The notes under the pieces: model-generated
The model's database searches: none
Seen by the model: the letters and a program-made list of their open reading frames with translations, nothing else
What the model was told of the DNA's origin: nothing
NCBI GenBank assembly: GCA_022784645.1
Contig: JALFZG010000089.1
Coordinates: 1 to 41,733 of the forward strand
Reading direction: 5' to 3'
DNA from: Bacteroidales bacterium
Lineage (GTDB): Bacteria > Bacteroidota > Bacteroidia > Bacteroidales > Paludibacteraceae
DNA length: 41,733 nucleotides
In this document: in pieces, positions 24,227 to 32,545 of the stretch
Position numbering within the stretch: the first letter of the stretch is position 1
How the letters are laid out: every line of letters begins with the position of its first letter
Translations under genes and position numbers: made by a program

Positions 24227-24258
24227 TTTGGCCGTGCCAAAAATTCTTTGTACCTTTG
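24227..24258 (+). promoter_or_regulatory. Bacteroidota-type promoter of the TonB receptor operon
   Basis: TTTG at 24227-24230 and TACCTTTG at 24251-24258, 20 bases apart. The GTG start at 24263 would lie at or next to the transcription start, so the first gene may be leaderless if that start is correct. Confidence 0.75.
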
Positions 24259-24262
24259 CAGC

Positions 24263-24622
24263 GTGAACCGTAAAGAACATACTATCGCAAGGATAGCGGC
24301 AATGGTATTGCTGCTTCTTTTTGCTACGTATTATGTTCAGGTAAATTTCTTCGTTCACTCGCATATCGTAAATGGTGTGACGATAGTGCATTCACACATG
24401 CATCGCAGTTCGCACCAAGATACCGATACTGGTGGTCATAGTACAAAAGAATTGACCATCATCGCTTCACTCAACAGCCAGTTCCTCCTTACGGGCGAGA
24501 TGCCTGACACGGACTTATCGGCTGATTATCAACTCCTTAATACCATAGGCATTCAGCAGAATTGTATATTCGTTTCGCAACATACTTTCTGCCTTGTACC
24601 GCGTGCTCCCCCGGCATGCTGA
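24263..24622 (+). CDS. histidine-rich membrane-anchored hypothetical protein
   Basis: A 119-residue protein if GTG 24263 is used (ATG 24302 is the alternative and falls inside the membrane helix). An N-terminal helix (IAAMVLLLLFATYYVQVNFF) is followed by a histidine-rich stretch: VHSHIVNGVTIVHSHMHRSS, then HQDTDTGGHST. The rest is soluble and would lie outside the inner membrane. Such clusters suggest binding of zinc, copper or nickel. It is the first gene before a small secreted protein and a TonB-dependent receptor, so a metal-handling role is inferred. No family recognised. Confidence 0.65.
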   Translation: MNRKEHTIARIAAMVLLLLFATYYVQVNFFVHSHIVNGVTIVHSHMHRSSHQDTDTGGHSTKELTIIASLNSQFLLTGEMPDTDLSADYQLLNTIGIQQNCIFVSQHTFCLVPRAPPAC

Positions 24623-24822
24623 TGCATTTGTTTCCCCAAAAATTATTTCATTTCTCACTGGTTGCGCGTGCGTGTACGCTATATAAATATAGTTGTACAT
24701 GTAAGCCATAAGATTGTACTATGCGGTAAGGTGCGTTTCTAATGTTGCAGTTGGTTTCGTCCTTATTGCGCTATTCCACATATACCACAGCGTGCACGCT
24801 GCGCAGCCTTAACATTATCACA

Positions 24823-24999
24823 ATGAAAACTATTTTTAGAATAGTTTGCATTGCGCTCATGTGTACGTATAGCCTATCGCTTGCGGCCGACGATTCCGTG
24901 ATGGTTCTCTTTTCGGACTTGCGTGCGCTAGAGGCTCGTATAGCTGCATTGGAGGCGCAAAGCAAACCGCAGTTTAGCGTACATGCATACAATAAATAA
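24823..24999 (+). CDS. small secreted coiled-coil protein
   Basis: A 58-residue protein from ATG 24823: a signal peptide (MKTIFRIVCIALMCTYSLSL) and a short heptad-like helix (FSDLRALEARIAALEAQSKP). Its stop overlaps the next start by one base (TAATG), so it is coupled to the TonB receptor gene. It may be a periplasmic partner of that receptor. The 200 bases before it hold no other gene that I see. Confidence 0.6.
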   Translation: MKTIFRIVCIALMCTYSLSLAADDSVMVLFSDLRALEARIAALEAQSKPQFSVHAYNK

Positions 25000-27449
25000 T
25001 GACAATGAAAAAAAATGCTTGTTTAACTCTTTTAAAACTATTATTATTAACGCTGCTGAGCTTTGTGAATGCGGCAGCTTGGTCGCAAACGGACTCGCAT
25101 GTGGCGGGACACGTATTGGATGCCGATACGAAAGAGCACTTACCGTTTATTAACGTGCAAATTCAAGGAACTGCCATTGGTACTACCACCGATGAGTCGG
25201 GGCATTATCTAATCAAACGCCTGCCAGCTGGCAAACATACGCTCGTGTTTTCGATGGTGGGTTACGACACGGAAGAGCGCGAGATTCTGGTCACTCGCGA
25301 TACCACCATTGTGCTGAATATCATGATGCGCGAGAGCGCTTTTGAGCTGGATAACGTGGTTGTGACGGCCAATAAATACGAGACTAAGCAGCGGGATGTA
25401 GCTACGATTGTAAATGTCATTTCGCCGCTGATGATTGAGAATGTGAACGCGCAGTCGATGGCCGATGTACTGAATTTTCAGACGGGCTTGCGCGTGGAGA
25501 TGTCTTGTTCCAATTGCGGCTCTCCGCAGCTTCGCATCAACGGATTAGAAGGCCAATATTCGCAGATTTTGATGGACTCTCGTCCGATCTTCAGTTCGTT
25601 GGCGAGTGTATATGGGTTGGAGCAAGTGCCCACCGGGATGGTGGATCGCATTGAGGTCATTCGAGGCGGAGGCAGTGCCATCTTCGGAGCTAATGCGATT
25701 GCGGGCGTGGTGAATATTATTACCAAAGAGCCTACCCGCAATTTCCTCAATCTCTCTAACACCACGATGGTCAACGAACGCGGTGCCACCGACATCACTA
25801 CCAACATGAATGCCAGCGTGATGAGCAGTAACCACAAGGTGGGGCTGTTTCTCTTCGGGGTGCAGCGCAATAGGAGCGCTTACGACCGCGACGGGGATGG
25901 CTATTCGGAAGCGCCCTTGCTCAACACCACCACGCTCGGGTTCCGCTCGTTTTTCAAAACCTCTGACTACTCCAAGATAACGGCCGAATACCACCACACG
26001 GGTGAGAAACGCCGCGGCGGTTATGGCATTGATAGCATCCAGCCGCACGAGTCGCCCCTCACCGAGCAACTCCGCCATCAGATTGATGCCGCTTCGCTCA
26101 AATGGGATTATTTCACGGACGACAATAAACATTTCGTGAGCGTCTATTCCTCGCTCCAGCATATCAACCGCGACAGCTATTTCGGCACTAACTACAACCC
26201 CAATGCCTATGGCAAATCGCGCGATCTGACCTCCGTGACAGGTGCTCAATACCGTTTTTCCTACCCTTGCGGACGAATGGGAGCTGACTTGAGCTTGGGC
26301 GCTGAATATTCGTTCAACGACCTCCACGATCAGATTCTCGGCTACCACCGCAACCTCCATCAGCAGGTGCATCTATATGGCGGCTATGTGCAAAACGAAT
26401 GGAAAAGTAAGCAATGGTCGATACTGATTGGCGGCCGTTTGGAGAAACACAACATGCTCAGTAAGCCCGTTTTTTCTCCGCGCGCCAATATCCGCTATAC
26501 GCCCATCGAACAGGTGATATTGCGCTTGAGTTATGCCAATGGTTACCGCGCTCCGCAAGCCTATGAGGAGGACCTGCACGTGGGGGCAGTAGGAGGCGAG
26601 GTGTCGCTCATCACGCTTGATGAAGGGCTCAAACATGAATCGTCGAACTCCGTAAGCGCCAGCGTGGATCTTTACGAGCAATTCGGGCGTTGGGACTGTA
26701 ACCTCACGGTAGAAGGTTTCTTTACGCAACTCGATAATGTGTTTACCCTCGTGCAGAATGGTCACGATGCACAAGGCAACCTCTTGCTCACCCGCACCAA
26801 TGCGAGTGGGGCGAGAGTGGCAGGCGCCAACCTGGAAGCGAAGGTGGCTTACGGACGACTGTTCTCTCTCCAAGCCGGATACACTTACAACTACAGCCGC
26901 TACATCGAGCCGCATCAGTGGTCAGACGACCTGCCCGCGCAAAGGCGTATGTTCAGAACACCCGACCATTACGGCTATTTCCTCATCAATGTGCAGCCGA
27001 TTCATGGGTTAAATATCTCCACCAACGGCAAGCTCACTGGTCAAATGCTTGTGCCCCATTACGCAGGGTTTATCGAAGCCGATCAGGAGACACTTACGCC
27101 TACCTTTTTTGAGTGGGATGCCAAGATTGGCTATGAAATTCACCTTTATCCCCATAAAACCGCTCATAGTAAGTCTTCTCACTCTACCAAGCATTTCTCC
27201 TCGGCTCAGAGAAAAGGCGCTGCTGTGCCGGGCTCCTCTTGCGATCTTACGTCAGCTGCAGTCGTTGCTGGTCCGGATACAGATTATTCCGTACATAGCC
27301 CCTATACACTCGAGATTGCTGTTGGTGTAAAGAATATGCTCAATCAATTCCAACCCGACATCGACCAAGGCATGGACCGCGATGCCTCTTATATCTACGG
27401 TCCATCCCTCCCGCGTACGTATTTCATCAGCCTCAATCTGAAGATATAA
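24999..27449 (+). CDS. TonB-dependent outer membrane receptor
   Basis: An 816-residue protein (start at 24999, or ATG 25005). Order: signal peptide ending near AAAWSQ, CarboxypepD_reg-like domain (about 32-115; GHVLDADTKEHLPFINVQIQ), plug domain (about 125-240) and a beta-barrel ending in a terminal aromatic strand (YFISLNLKI). The plug holds a CSNCG motif followed by RINGLEGQYSQILMDSRPIF, and later IEVIRGGGSAIFGANAIAGV. There is no SusD partner, so it is not a polysaccharide-utilisation pair; with the His-rich and small secreted proteins upstream, uptake of a metal or metal chelate is the better guess. A low-complexity Ser/His segment (about 725-740) lies in a late loop. Confidence 0.9.
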   Translation: MTMKKNACLTLLKLLLLTLLSFVNAAAWSQTDSHVAGHVLDADTKEHLPFINVQIQGTAIGTTTDESGHYLIKRLPAGKHTLVFSMVGYDTEEREILVTRDTTIVLNIMMRESAFELDNVVVTANKYETKQRDVATIVNVISPLMIENVNAQSMADVLNFQTGLRVEMSCSNCGSPQLRINGLEGQYSQILMDSRPIFSSLASVYGLEQVPTGMVDRIEVIRGGGSAIFGANAIAGVVNIITKEPTRNFLNLSNTTMVNERGATDITTNMNASVMSSNHKVGLFLFGVQRNRSAYDRDGDGYSEAPLLNTTTLGFRSFFKTSDYSKITAEYHHTGEKRRGGYGIDSIQPHESPLTEQLRHQIDAASLKWDYFTDDNKHFVSVYSSLQHINRDSYFGTNYNPNAYGKSRDLTSVTGAQYRFSYPCGRMGADLSLGAEYSFNDLHDQILGYHRNLHQQVHLYGGYVQNEWKSKQWSILIGGRLEKHNMLSKPVFSPRANIRYTPIEQVILRLSYANGYRAPQAYEEDLHVGAVGGEVSLITLDEGLKHESSNSVSASVDLYEQFGRWDCNLTVEGFFTQLDNVFTLVQNGHDAQGNLLLTRTNASGARVAGANLEAKVAYGRLFSLQAGYTYNYSRYIEPHQWSDDLPAQRRMFRTPDHYGYFLINVQPIHGLNISTNGKLTGQMLVPHYAGFIEADQETLTPTFFEWDAKIGYEIHLYPHKTAHSKSSHSTKHFSSAQRKGAAVPGSSCDLTSAAVVAGPDTDYSVHSPYTLEIAVGVKNMLNQFQPDIDQGMDRDASYIYGPSLPRTYFISLNLKI

Positions 27450-27480
27450 TCTCGCCAACTACTCTCAGATGGCAAACGAA

Positions 27481-27510
27481 ACAACCGCCTCGCGTAATGC
27501 GGGGCGGTTG
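27481..27510. terminator. hairpin between convergent genes
   Basis: ACAACCGCC pairs perfectly with GGCGGTTGT around a 12-base loop, between the receptor stop (27449) and the thrS stop (27533, minus strand). T-tracts are weak on both sides, but the position suggests shared termination for both genes. Confidence 0.6.
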
Positions 27511-27530
27511 TGTGTTTAGCAGAGGGAGGA

Positions 27531-29480
27531 TTAGCAATGAGCCATCTGCTCGGCTACGATAGCGTTGATCATGTCAGCGAAAGCTTCTGGTGTCATCTGG
27601 CCCTTGTCTTCCGCACCTTGGCGACGAACAGATACGAGGTTCTGCTCAGCCTCCTTCTCGCCCACGATGAGCATGTAAGGTATATGCTTGAGCTCGTTGT
27701 CGCGAATCTTGCGGCCGATCTTCTCGTTGCGGTTGTCAACGGTGGCGCGGATGCCTTTATCGTTGAGCAGTTTCTGCACGCGGTCAGCGTAATCGTTGGA
27801 TTTCTCAGAGATGGGCAGGATAGCCACCTGATCGGGCGTGAGCCAGAGAGGGAAACGACCGGCGGTGTGCTCAATGAGCACGGCTACAAAGCGCTCCATC
27901 GAACCGAACGGTGCGCGGTGAATCATCACCGGACGACGCTTGGTGTTGTCGTCGGCTACATACTCCAATTCAAAACGCTGCGGGAGCTGATAATCGACTT
28001 GGATAGTACCGAGCTGCCAACGGCGGCCGATAGCATCTTTCACCATGAAATCGAGCTTCGGACCATAGAAAGCGGCTTCGCCGAGTTCCTGCCGAGCCTT
28101 CATGCCTTTCTCCTGGCAAGCCTCGATGATTGCCTTTTCGGCATTTGCCCAATCCTCATCCGAGCCGATGTACTTCTCGTGGTTGTTGGGGTCGCGGAGC
28201 GAAATCTGCACCTCCACGTTCTCCTCGGAGAATTGGAAGGTAGCAAACACGCGTTGGATAATCTCCATCACCTTTATGAACTCTTCCTTCACCTGGTCAG
28301 GACGGCAGAAAATATGTGCATCGTCTTGTGTAAACGAGCGCACGCGGGTGAGACCGTGAAGCTCGCCCGACTGCTCATAGCGATAGACGGTGCCGAACTC
28401 AGCGCAGCGGAACGGCAGCTCCTTATACGAACGTGGCTTGCTGGCGTACACCTCACAGTGATGGGGGCAGTTCATCGGTTTGAGCATGTAGAGCTCATCT
28501 TCTTCGGGCGTATGGATGGGCTGGAAAGAGTCTTTGCCATAATGATCCCAGTGGCCGGAAGTGACGTAGAGATTCTTCGAACCGATATGAGGAGTGATCA
28601 CTTCGTTATAGCCATATTGCTTCTGAATGCGGCGAAGCATATCCTGCAGGCGCAAGCGGAGGTCGGTGCCCTTAGGCAACCAAATCGGCAATCCTTTACC
28701 TACGCGCTCAGAGAACATAAAGAGCTCCATCTCTTTACCGATCTTGCGGTGGTCGCGTTTCTTAGCTTCCTCCAGCATGGTCAGGTATTCATCGAGCATC
28801 TTTTTCTTCGGGAAGGTGATGGCATATACGCGGGTCATCATCGGTCGTTTCTCATCTCCGCGCCAATAAGCAGCTGCGCAAGAGAGCACTTTCACGGCCT
28901 TGATAGGCTCGGTAGAAAGGATATGCGGGCCGCGGCAGAGGTCGGTGAAATTACCCTGCGTGTACGTAGAAATATGGCCGTCTTCCAAGTCGGCGATGAG
29001 TTCGCACTTGAAGTGCTGCCCCTTTGCGGAAAAATCGCGGAGCACATCGGCCTTGGCAACCGACTTGCGTACGAGGCGTTCTTTCTTTTGCGCGAGCTCC
29101 ATCATCTTCTTCTCAATGCGCTCGAAATCAGCTTCTTTGATAGTCTGTCCCTCTGCGGGAAAAACGTCGTAATAGAAGCCGTTTTCAATAGCCGGACCAA
29201 TACCAAACTGGATGCCGGGGAAGAGTTCCTGCAGCGCCTCTGCCATCAAGTGAGAGGAGGTGTGCCAGAATGCATGTTTGCCCTCGGGATCGTCAAACTT
29301 ATACAGTTTGATGGAGGCGTCAGAGTTGATGGGAAGCGAGAGATCCTGCGTCTCGCCGTTTACGCCAATTGCCAGCACTTCCTGTGCCAGACGCTGAGAG
29401 ATAGACTCAGCGATTTGAAGTCCGGTTACGCCTTCAGCGAACTCGCGGACACTCCCATCCGGGAAAGTAATGTTAATCAT
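27531..29480 (-). CDS. thrS: threonyl-tRNA synthetase
   Basis: A 649-residue enzyme that charges tRNA-Thr. The start is the ATG at 29480, giving [10 protein letters not shown], the usual TGS-domain opening; an upstream in-frame ATG at 29525 adds 15 residues of no homology. Domains: TGS (1-62), editing/SAD domain with HTSSH at 73-77, class II catalytic core with zinc ligand Cys338 in MNCPHH and the motif 2 region, motif 3 near GSMERF, then the anticodon-binding domain to the end. Full length. No infC-rpmI-rplT cluster follows, although thrS often leads it elsewhere. Its own promoter lies at 29616-29646. Confidence 0.97.
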   Translation of the reverse strand: MINITFPDGSVREFAEGVTGLQIAESISQRLAQEVLAIGVNGETQDLSLPINSDASIKLYKFDDPEGKHAFWHTSSHLMAEALQELFPGIQFGIGPAIENGFYYDVFPAEGQTIKEADFERIEKKMMELAQKKERLVRKSVAKADVLRDFSAKGQHFKCELIADLEDGHISTYTQGNFTDLCRGPHILSTEPIKAVKVLSCAAAYWRGDEKRPMMTRVYAITFPKKKMLDEYLTMLEEAKKRDHRKIGKEMELFMFSERVGKGLPIWLPKGTDLRLRLQDMLRRIQKQYGYNEVITPHIGSKNLYVTSGHWDHYGKDSFQPIHTPEEDELYMLKPMNCPHHCEVYASKPRSYKELPFRCAEFGTVYRYEQSGELHGLTRVRSFTQDDAHIFCRPDQVKEEFIKVMEIIQRVFATFQFSEENVEVQISLRDPNNHEKYIGSDEDWANAEKAIIEACQEKGMKARQELGEAAFYGPKLDFMVKDAIGRRWQLGTIQVDYQLPQRFELEYVADDNTKRRPVMIHRAPFGSMERFVAVLIEHTAGRFPLWLTPDQVAILPISEKSNDYADRVQKLLNDKGIRATVDNRNEKIGRKIRDNELKHIPYMLIVGEKEAEQNLVSVRRQGAEDKGQMTPEAFADMINAIVAEQMAHC

Positions 29481-29615
29481 AAACCTACAAACGTTTACGT
29501 CCTGGCAGCGAACAAATGCCGCCAAGATGATTTTTGAATTGATATTATTGTTAATAAATTAAAGAACCGCACCTTTACGTAAGGCGTTGGGTTCGTGTAA
29601 AGTCAAAATTCGGCG

Positions 29616-29646
29616 CAAAAGTACTATAAAAAAACGATATGAGCAA
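29616..29646 (-). promoter_or_regulatory. thrS promoter
   Basis: On the minus strand TTG (29646-29644), 20 bases, TACTTTTG (29623-29616). The leader of about 130 bases to the thrS start contains an inverted repeat (CTTTAC / GTAAAG around 29573-29602). Confidence 0.65.
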
Positions 29647-29715
29647 GAAAAAAACGATAAATCTGCTTAATTCCCACAAATAGTGGGAAGGAAAGTGCAA
29701 ATAAGAGCATTTTTT

Positions 29716-29746
29716 TTGCGTATCCCAAAAATAATTACTAATTTTG
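29716..29746 (+). promoter_or_regulatory. era promoter
   Basis: TTG at 29716-29718 and TAATTTTG at 29739-29746, 20 bases apart, 19 bases before the era ATG at 29766. It is divergent from the thrS promoter. Confidence 0.65.
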
Positions 29747-29765
29747 CAGCCTAAATTGGAATATT

Positions 29766-30647
29766 ATGCACAAAAGTGGATTTGTAAATATTGTGGGCAA
29801 CCCGAATGTGGGTAAATCAACGCTGATGAACGCGCTCGTAGGTGAGCGGCTGAGCATCATCACCTCCAAGGCGCAAACGACTCGCCACAGGATCATGGGC
29901 ATCGTGAATTCAGACGATTATCAGATTGTGTTTTCTGATACGCCAGGCGTGCTCAAGCCCAACTACAAACTGCAGGAGCAGATGCTCGAATTCAGTCAGT
30001 CTGCACTGGTGGATGCCGATATTCTAATGTATATAACCGATGTGAACGACTCTGCCGAACGGAATGCGGATTTCGTTGAGAAAGTGAAGAAATCGCGGGC
30101 GAAGGTGTTTCTCGTAATCAACAAAATCGACTTGACCACGCAGGAGACCTTGGCTTCGCTGGTGGATTTCTGGCACAAAGAGCTGCCGATGGCGGAGATT
30201 TTTCAAATCTCAGCGCAGGAGAAATTTGGCATCGACGGATTGCTCAAGCGCATTGTAGAATGTTTGCCGGAAGGCGCACCCTATTTTGATAAAGATCAGT
30301 TGACCGACAAGCCCGAGCGCTTTTTCGTAAACGAGATAATACGCGAGAAGATTCTGCTTCATTACGACAAGGAGATTCCTTACTCGGTAGAAGTGGAGGT
30401 GGAGTCGTTTAAGGAAGAATCCAAGATGATACGTATTTCGGCTGTGGTGTTCGTGGAGCGCGAGAGCCAAAAGGGCATCATCATCGGTCGTCAGGGCGCG
30501 GCACTCAAGAAAGTGGGCAGCGATGCGCGTAAAGATTTGGAAGCGTTCTTCGGCAAGCAGATTTTCTTGCAGCTCTTCGTGAAGGTCGATAAAGACTGGC
30601 GGCAGAAAGAAGGGCGCCTGAAGCATTATGGATATGATTTGAATTAA
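29766..30647 (+). CDS. era: GTPase Era
   Basis: A 293-residue protein, normal for Era. The GTPase domain shows G1 GNPNVGKST (11-19), a switch region with TTRHRIMGI, G3 SDTPG and G4 NKID. The C-terminal KH domain has GIIIGRQGAALKKVG near residue 240 and the typical close KDWRQKEGRLKHYGY. Era binds the 3' end of 16S rRNA and helps assemble the 30S subunit. It is 29 bases from the racemase fusion, and the run of genes after it is probably co-transcribed. Confidence 0.97.
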   Translation: MHKSGFVNIVGNPNVGKSTLMNALVGERLSIITSKAQTTRHRIMGIVNSDDYQIVFSDTPGVLKPNYKLQEQMLEFSQSALVDADILMYITDVNDSAERNADFVEKVKKSRAKVFLVINKIDLTTQETLASLVDFWHKELPMAEIFQISAQEKFGIDGLLKRIVECLPEGAPYFDKDQLTDKPERFFVNEIIREKILLHYDKEIPYSVEVEVESFKEESKMIRISAVVFVERESQKGIIIGRQGAALKKVGSDARKDLEAFFGKQIFLQLFVKVDKDWRQKEGRLKHYGYDLN

Positions 30648-30676
30648 GGCAGGTCATTGGCTCTGCCGTGATAAAA

Positions 30677-32545
30677 ATGAAACTTACAGAAATAGCAGTT
30701 GCGCTGCATGCGCAAGCGGGTATCACGAACGATACCGATATCAACTATCTGCTGACCGACTCGCGTGAGCTCGGCAGCGATGCAGAGCATACCTTGTTCA
30801 TAGCTCTCCGCACCGAACAGCGCGATGGCGCTGATTTTATTGCTCCCCTTTTTGAACGAGGTGTGCGCGCATTTATGGTGCGCAAAGATGTGCGGCTCAG
30901 AGATGTGTATCGCGGAGCATCGTTTATTTTCGTAGAAGATACGCTTGCAGCGTTGCAGGATTTGGCGGCATACAAGCGCAGTCTTTGTCCGAACTGCCAA
31001 GTGATAGGCATCACCGGGTCCAATGGTAAGACGGTGGTCAAGGAATGGCTGTATGAACTGCTCAAAGACGACTACCGCATTGTTCGCAGCCCTAAATCGT
31101 ATAACTCGCAAATAGGTGTACCTTTGTCCGTTTGGCAACTCCAGCCCGATACGGAATTGGCGCTCTTTGAGGCGGGCATCTCGCAGCCGGGCGAAATGGA
31201 AAAGCTTGAGCGGATTATCCGTCCAACGATGGGCGTAATCACCTATATTGGGCAAGAACATGGCGAAAACTTCTCCTCCATAGAAGAGAAACGAGCAGAG
31301 AAAATGAAGCTCTTCAAAGGCTGCTCTACGATTATCGAAGACGCAACCCATCAGAATGCCCGCACCTGCGCGGCCGTGATGCGCGCGCTTGGTTATGAAG
31401 AGGAGGTTATCCAAGAGCGGCTGCTCAAGAAAACGCACGAGACGGTGCTGCGCGTCAATCTGACGGCATTGGCCGATAACGTGCGCTATTTCAAGAATCT
31501 GCTGAAGCCGGAGACCAAACTTACCTGCATGGTGAAGGCGTTTGCTTACGGCACGGGTAGTATCGAGATTGCTGAGTGCTTGCAAGAATGCGGAGCCGAC
31601 TGCTTGGCGGTAGCCGTATGCGATGAGGGTGTGGAGTTGCGCCGTGCAGGTATCCATCTGCCCATTATCATCATGGACCCCGAAGTGACGGCTCTCAGCA
31701 CCATTATCGAGAATAATTTAGAGCCGAATATCTATTCGTTTCAGTCGCTCGAGAATATCATTATGGTGGCGAATCAGAGCGGTATGGAGCATTATCCGAT
31801 TCATATAAAAATCGATTCGGGCATGCACCGCTTGGGCTTCGATTGGGCAGATATGCCGCAGTTGCTGAGCCGACTTGCTGAGCAGAAAGCTGTACGCGTG
31901 AAGAGTATTTTCTCGCACTTATGCGTGGCCGATGAGCCGCAATGGGATGATTTTACGCGCGAGCAGATTGCCCTCTTCTCCCGCTGTGCGGATTTCTTGA
32001 TTGAGGGGCTGGAGAAGCGCCCCGAATATGTGGGACATCGCCCTATGAAGCATATCCTCAATTCCGCGGGTATAGAGCGTTTTACGGAGTATCAGTTCGA
32101 TATGTGCCGTCTCGGAATCGGCTTATATGGCTTCTCTTTCTCGGGCGCGCAGTTGAGAAACGTATGTACGCTCAAATCCACATTGCTGAGCGTGAAGACT
32201 ATCCGCGCGGGCGAATCTATAGGTTACGGACGACATACTTGGCTGAAGGAAGACCGGCAGATAGCCGTGATTCCGATTGGTTATGCCGATGGGTTTGACC
32301 GCCGCTTGGGCAATGGTGCCGGGCACGTGATTGTGCGCGGAAAACGCTGCCCCGTGATGGGAAATGTTTGCATGGACTTGGCCATGATTGACGTGACGGG
32401 AACGGATGCTCAACCCGGAGATGAGGCCATCATCTTTGGCGACCAACTTCCGATTGCCGAACTGGCCGAACAACTCGGAACCATCACTTACGAAATTCTT
32501 ACCGGCGTCAGCCGACGCGTAAAAAGAATCTATTATAAGGAATGA
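30677..32545 (+). CDS. alr: shortened MurF-like domain fused to alanine racemase
   Basis: A 622-residue protein from ATG 30677 (GTG 30668 is also open). Residues 1-255 resemble MurF: TDSR near 28, the ATP loop GITGSNGKT (111-119), EAGISQPGEME and IGQEHGENFSSIEEKR. From about 256 it is a full alanine racemase with PLP-binding Lys287 in MVKAFAYG, an IKIDSGMHRLGF segment, SIGYGRHTW with the catalytic Tyr, and VCMDLAMIDV. In other Bacteroidota the bifunctional MurF/Alr protein is over 800 residues; here part of the central ligase domain and the whole C-terminal ligase domain are missing although the frame stays open. Racemase activity is expected; ligase activity is doubtful. The stop overlaps the next start by four bases. 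Confidence 0.88.
   Translation: MKLTEIAVALHAQAGITNDTDINYLLTDSRELGSDAEHTLFIALRTEQRDGADFIAPLFERGVRAFMVRKDVRLRDVYRGASFIFVEDTLAALQDLAAYKRSLCPNCQVIGITGSNGKTVVKEWLYELLKDDYRIVRSPKSYNSQIGVPLSVWQLQPDTELALFEAGISQPGEMEKLERIIRPTMGVITYIGQEHGENFSSIEEKRAEKMKLFKGCSTIIEDATHQNARTCAAVMRALGYEEEVIQERLLKKTHETVLRVNLTALADNVRYFKNLLKPETKLTCMVKAFAYGTGSIEIAECLQECGADCLAVAVCDEGVELRRAGIHLPIIIMDPEVTALSTIIENNLEPNIYSFQSLENIIMVANQSGMEHYPIHIKIDSGMHRLGFDWADMPQLLSRLAEQKAVRVKSIFSHLCVADEPQWDDFTREQIALFSRCADFLIEGLEKRPEYVGHRPMKHILNSAGIERFTEYQFDMCRLGIGLYGFSFSGAQLRNVCTLKSTLLSVKTIRAGESIGYGRHTWLKEDRQIAVIPIGYADGFDRRLGNGAGHVIVRGKRCPVMGNVCMDLAMIDVTGTDAQPGDEAIIFGDQLPIAELAEQLGTITYEILTGVSRRVKRIYYKE

Noticed and set aside
27510..29537. A 675-codon plus-strand open frame antisense to thrS
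   Set aside because: thrS is certain on the other strand, and the antisense product has no recognisable domain; a codon-bias shadow.
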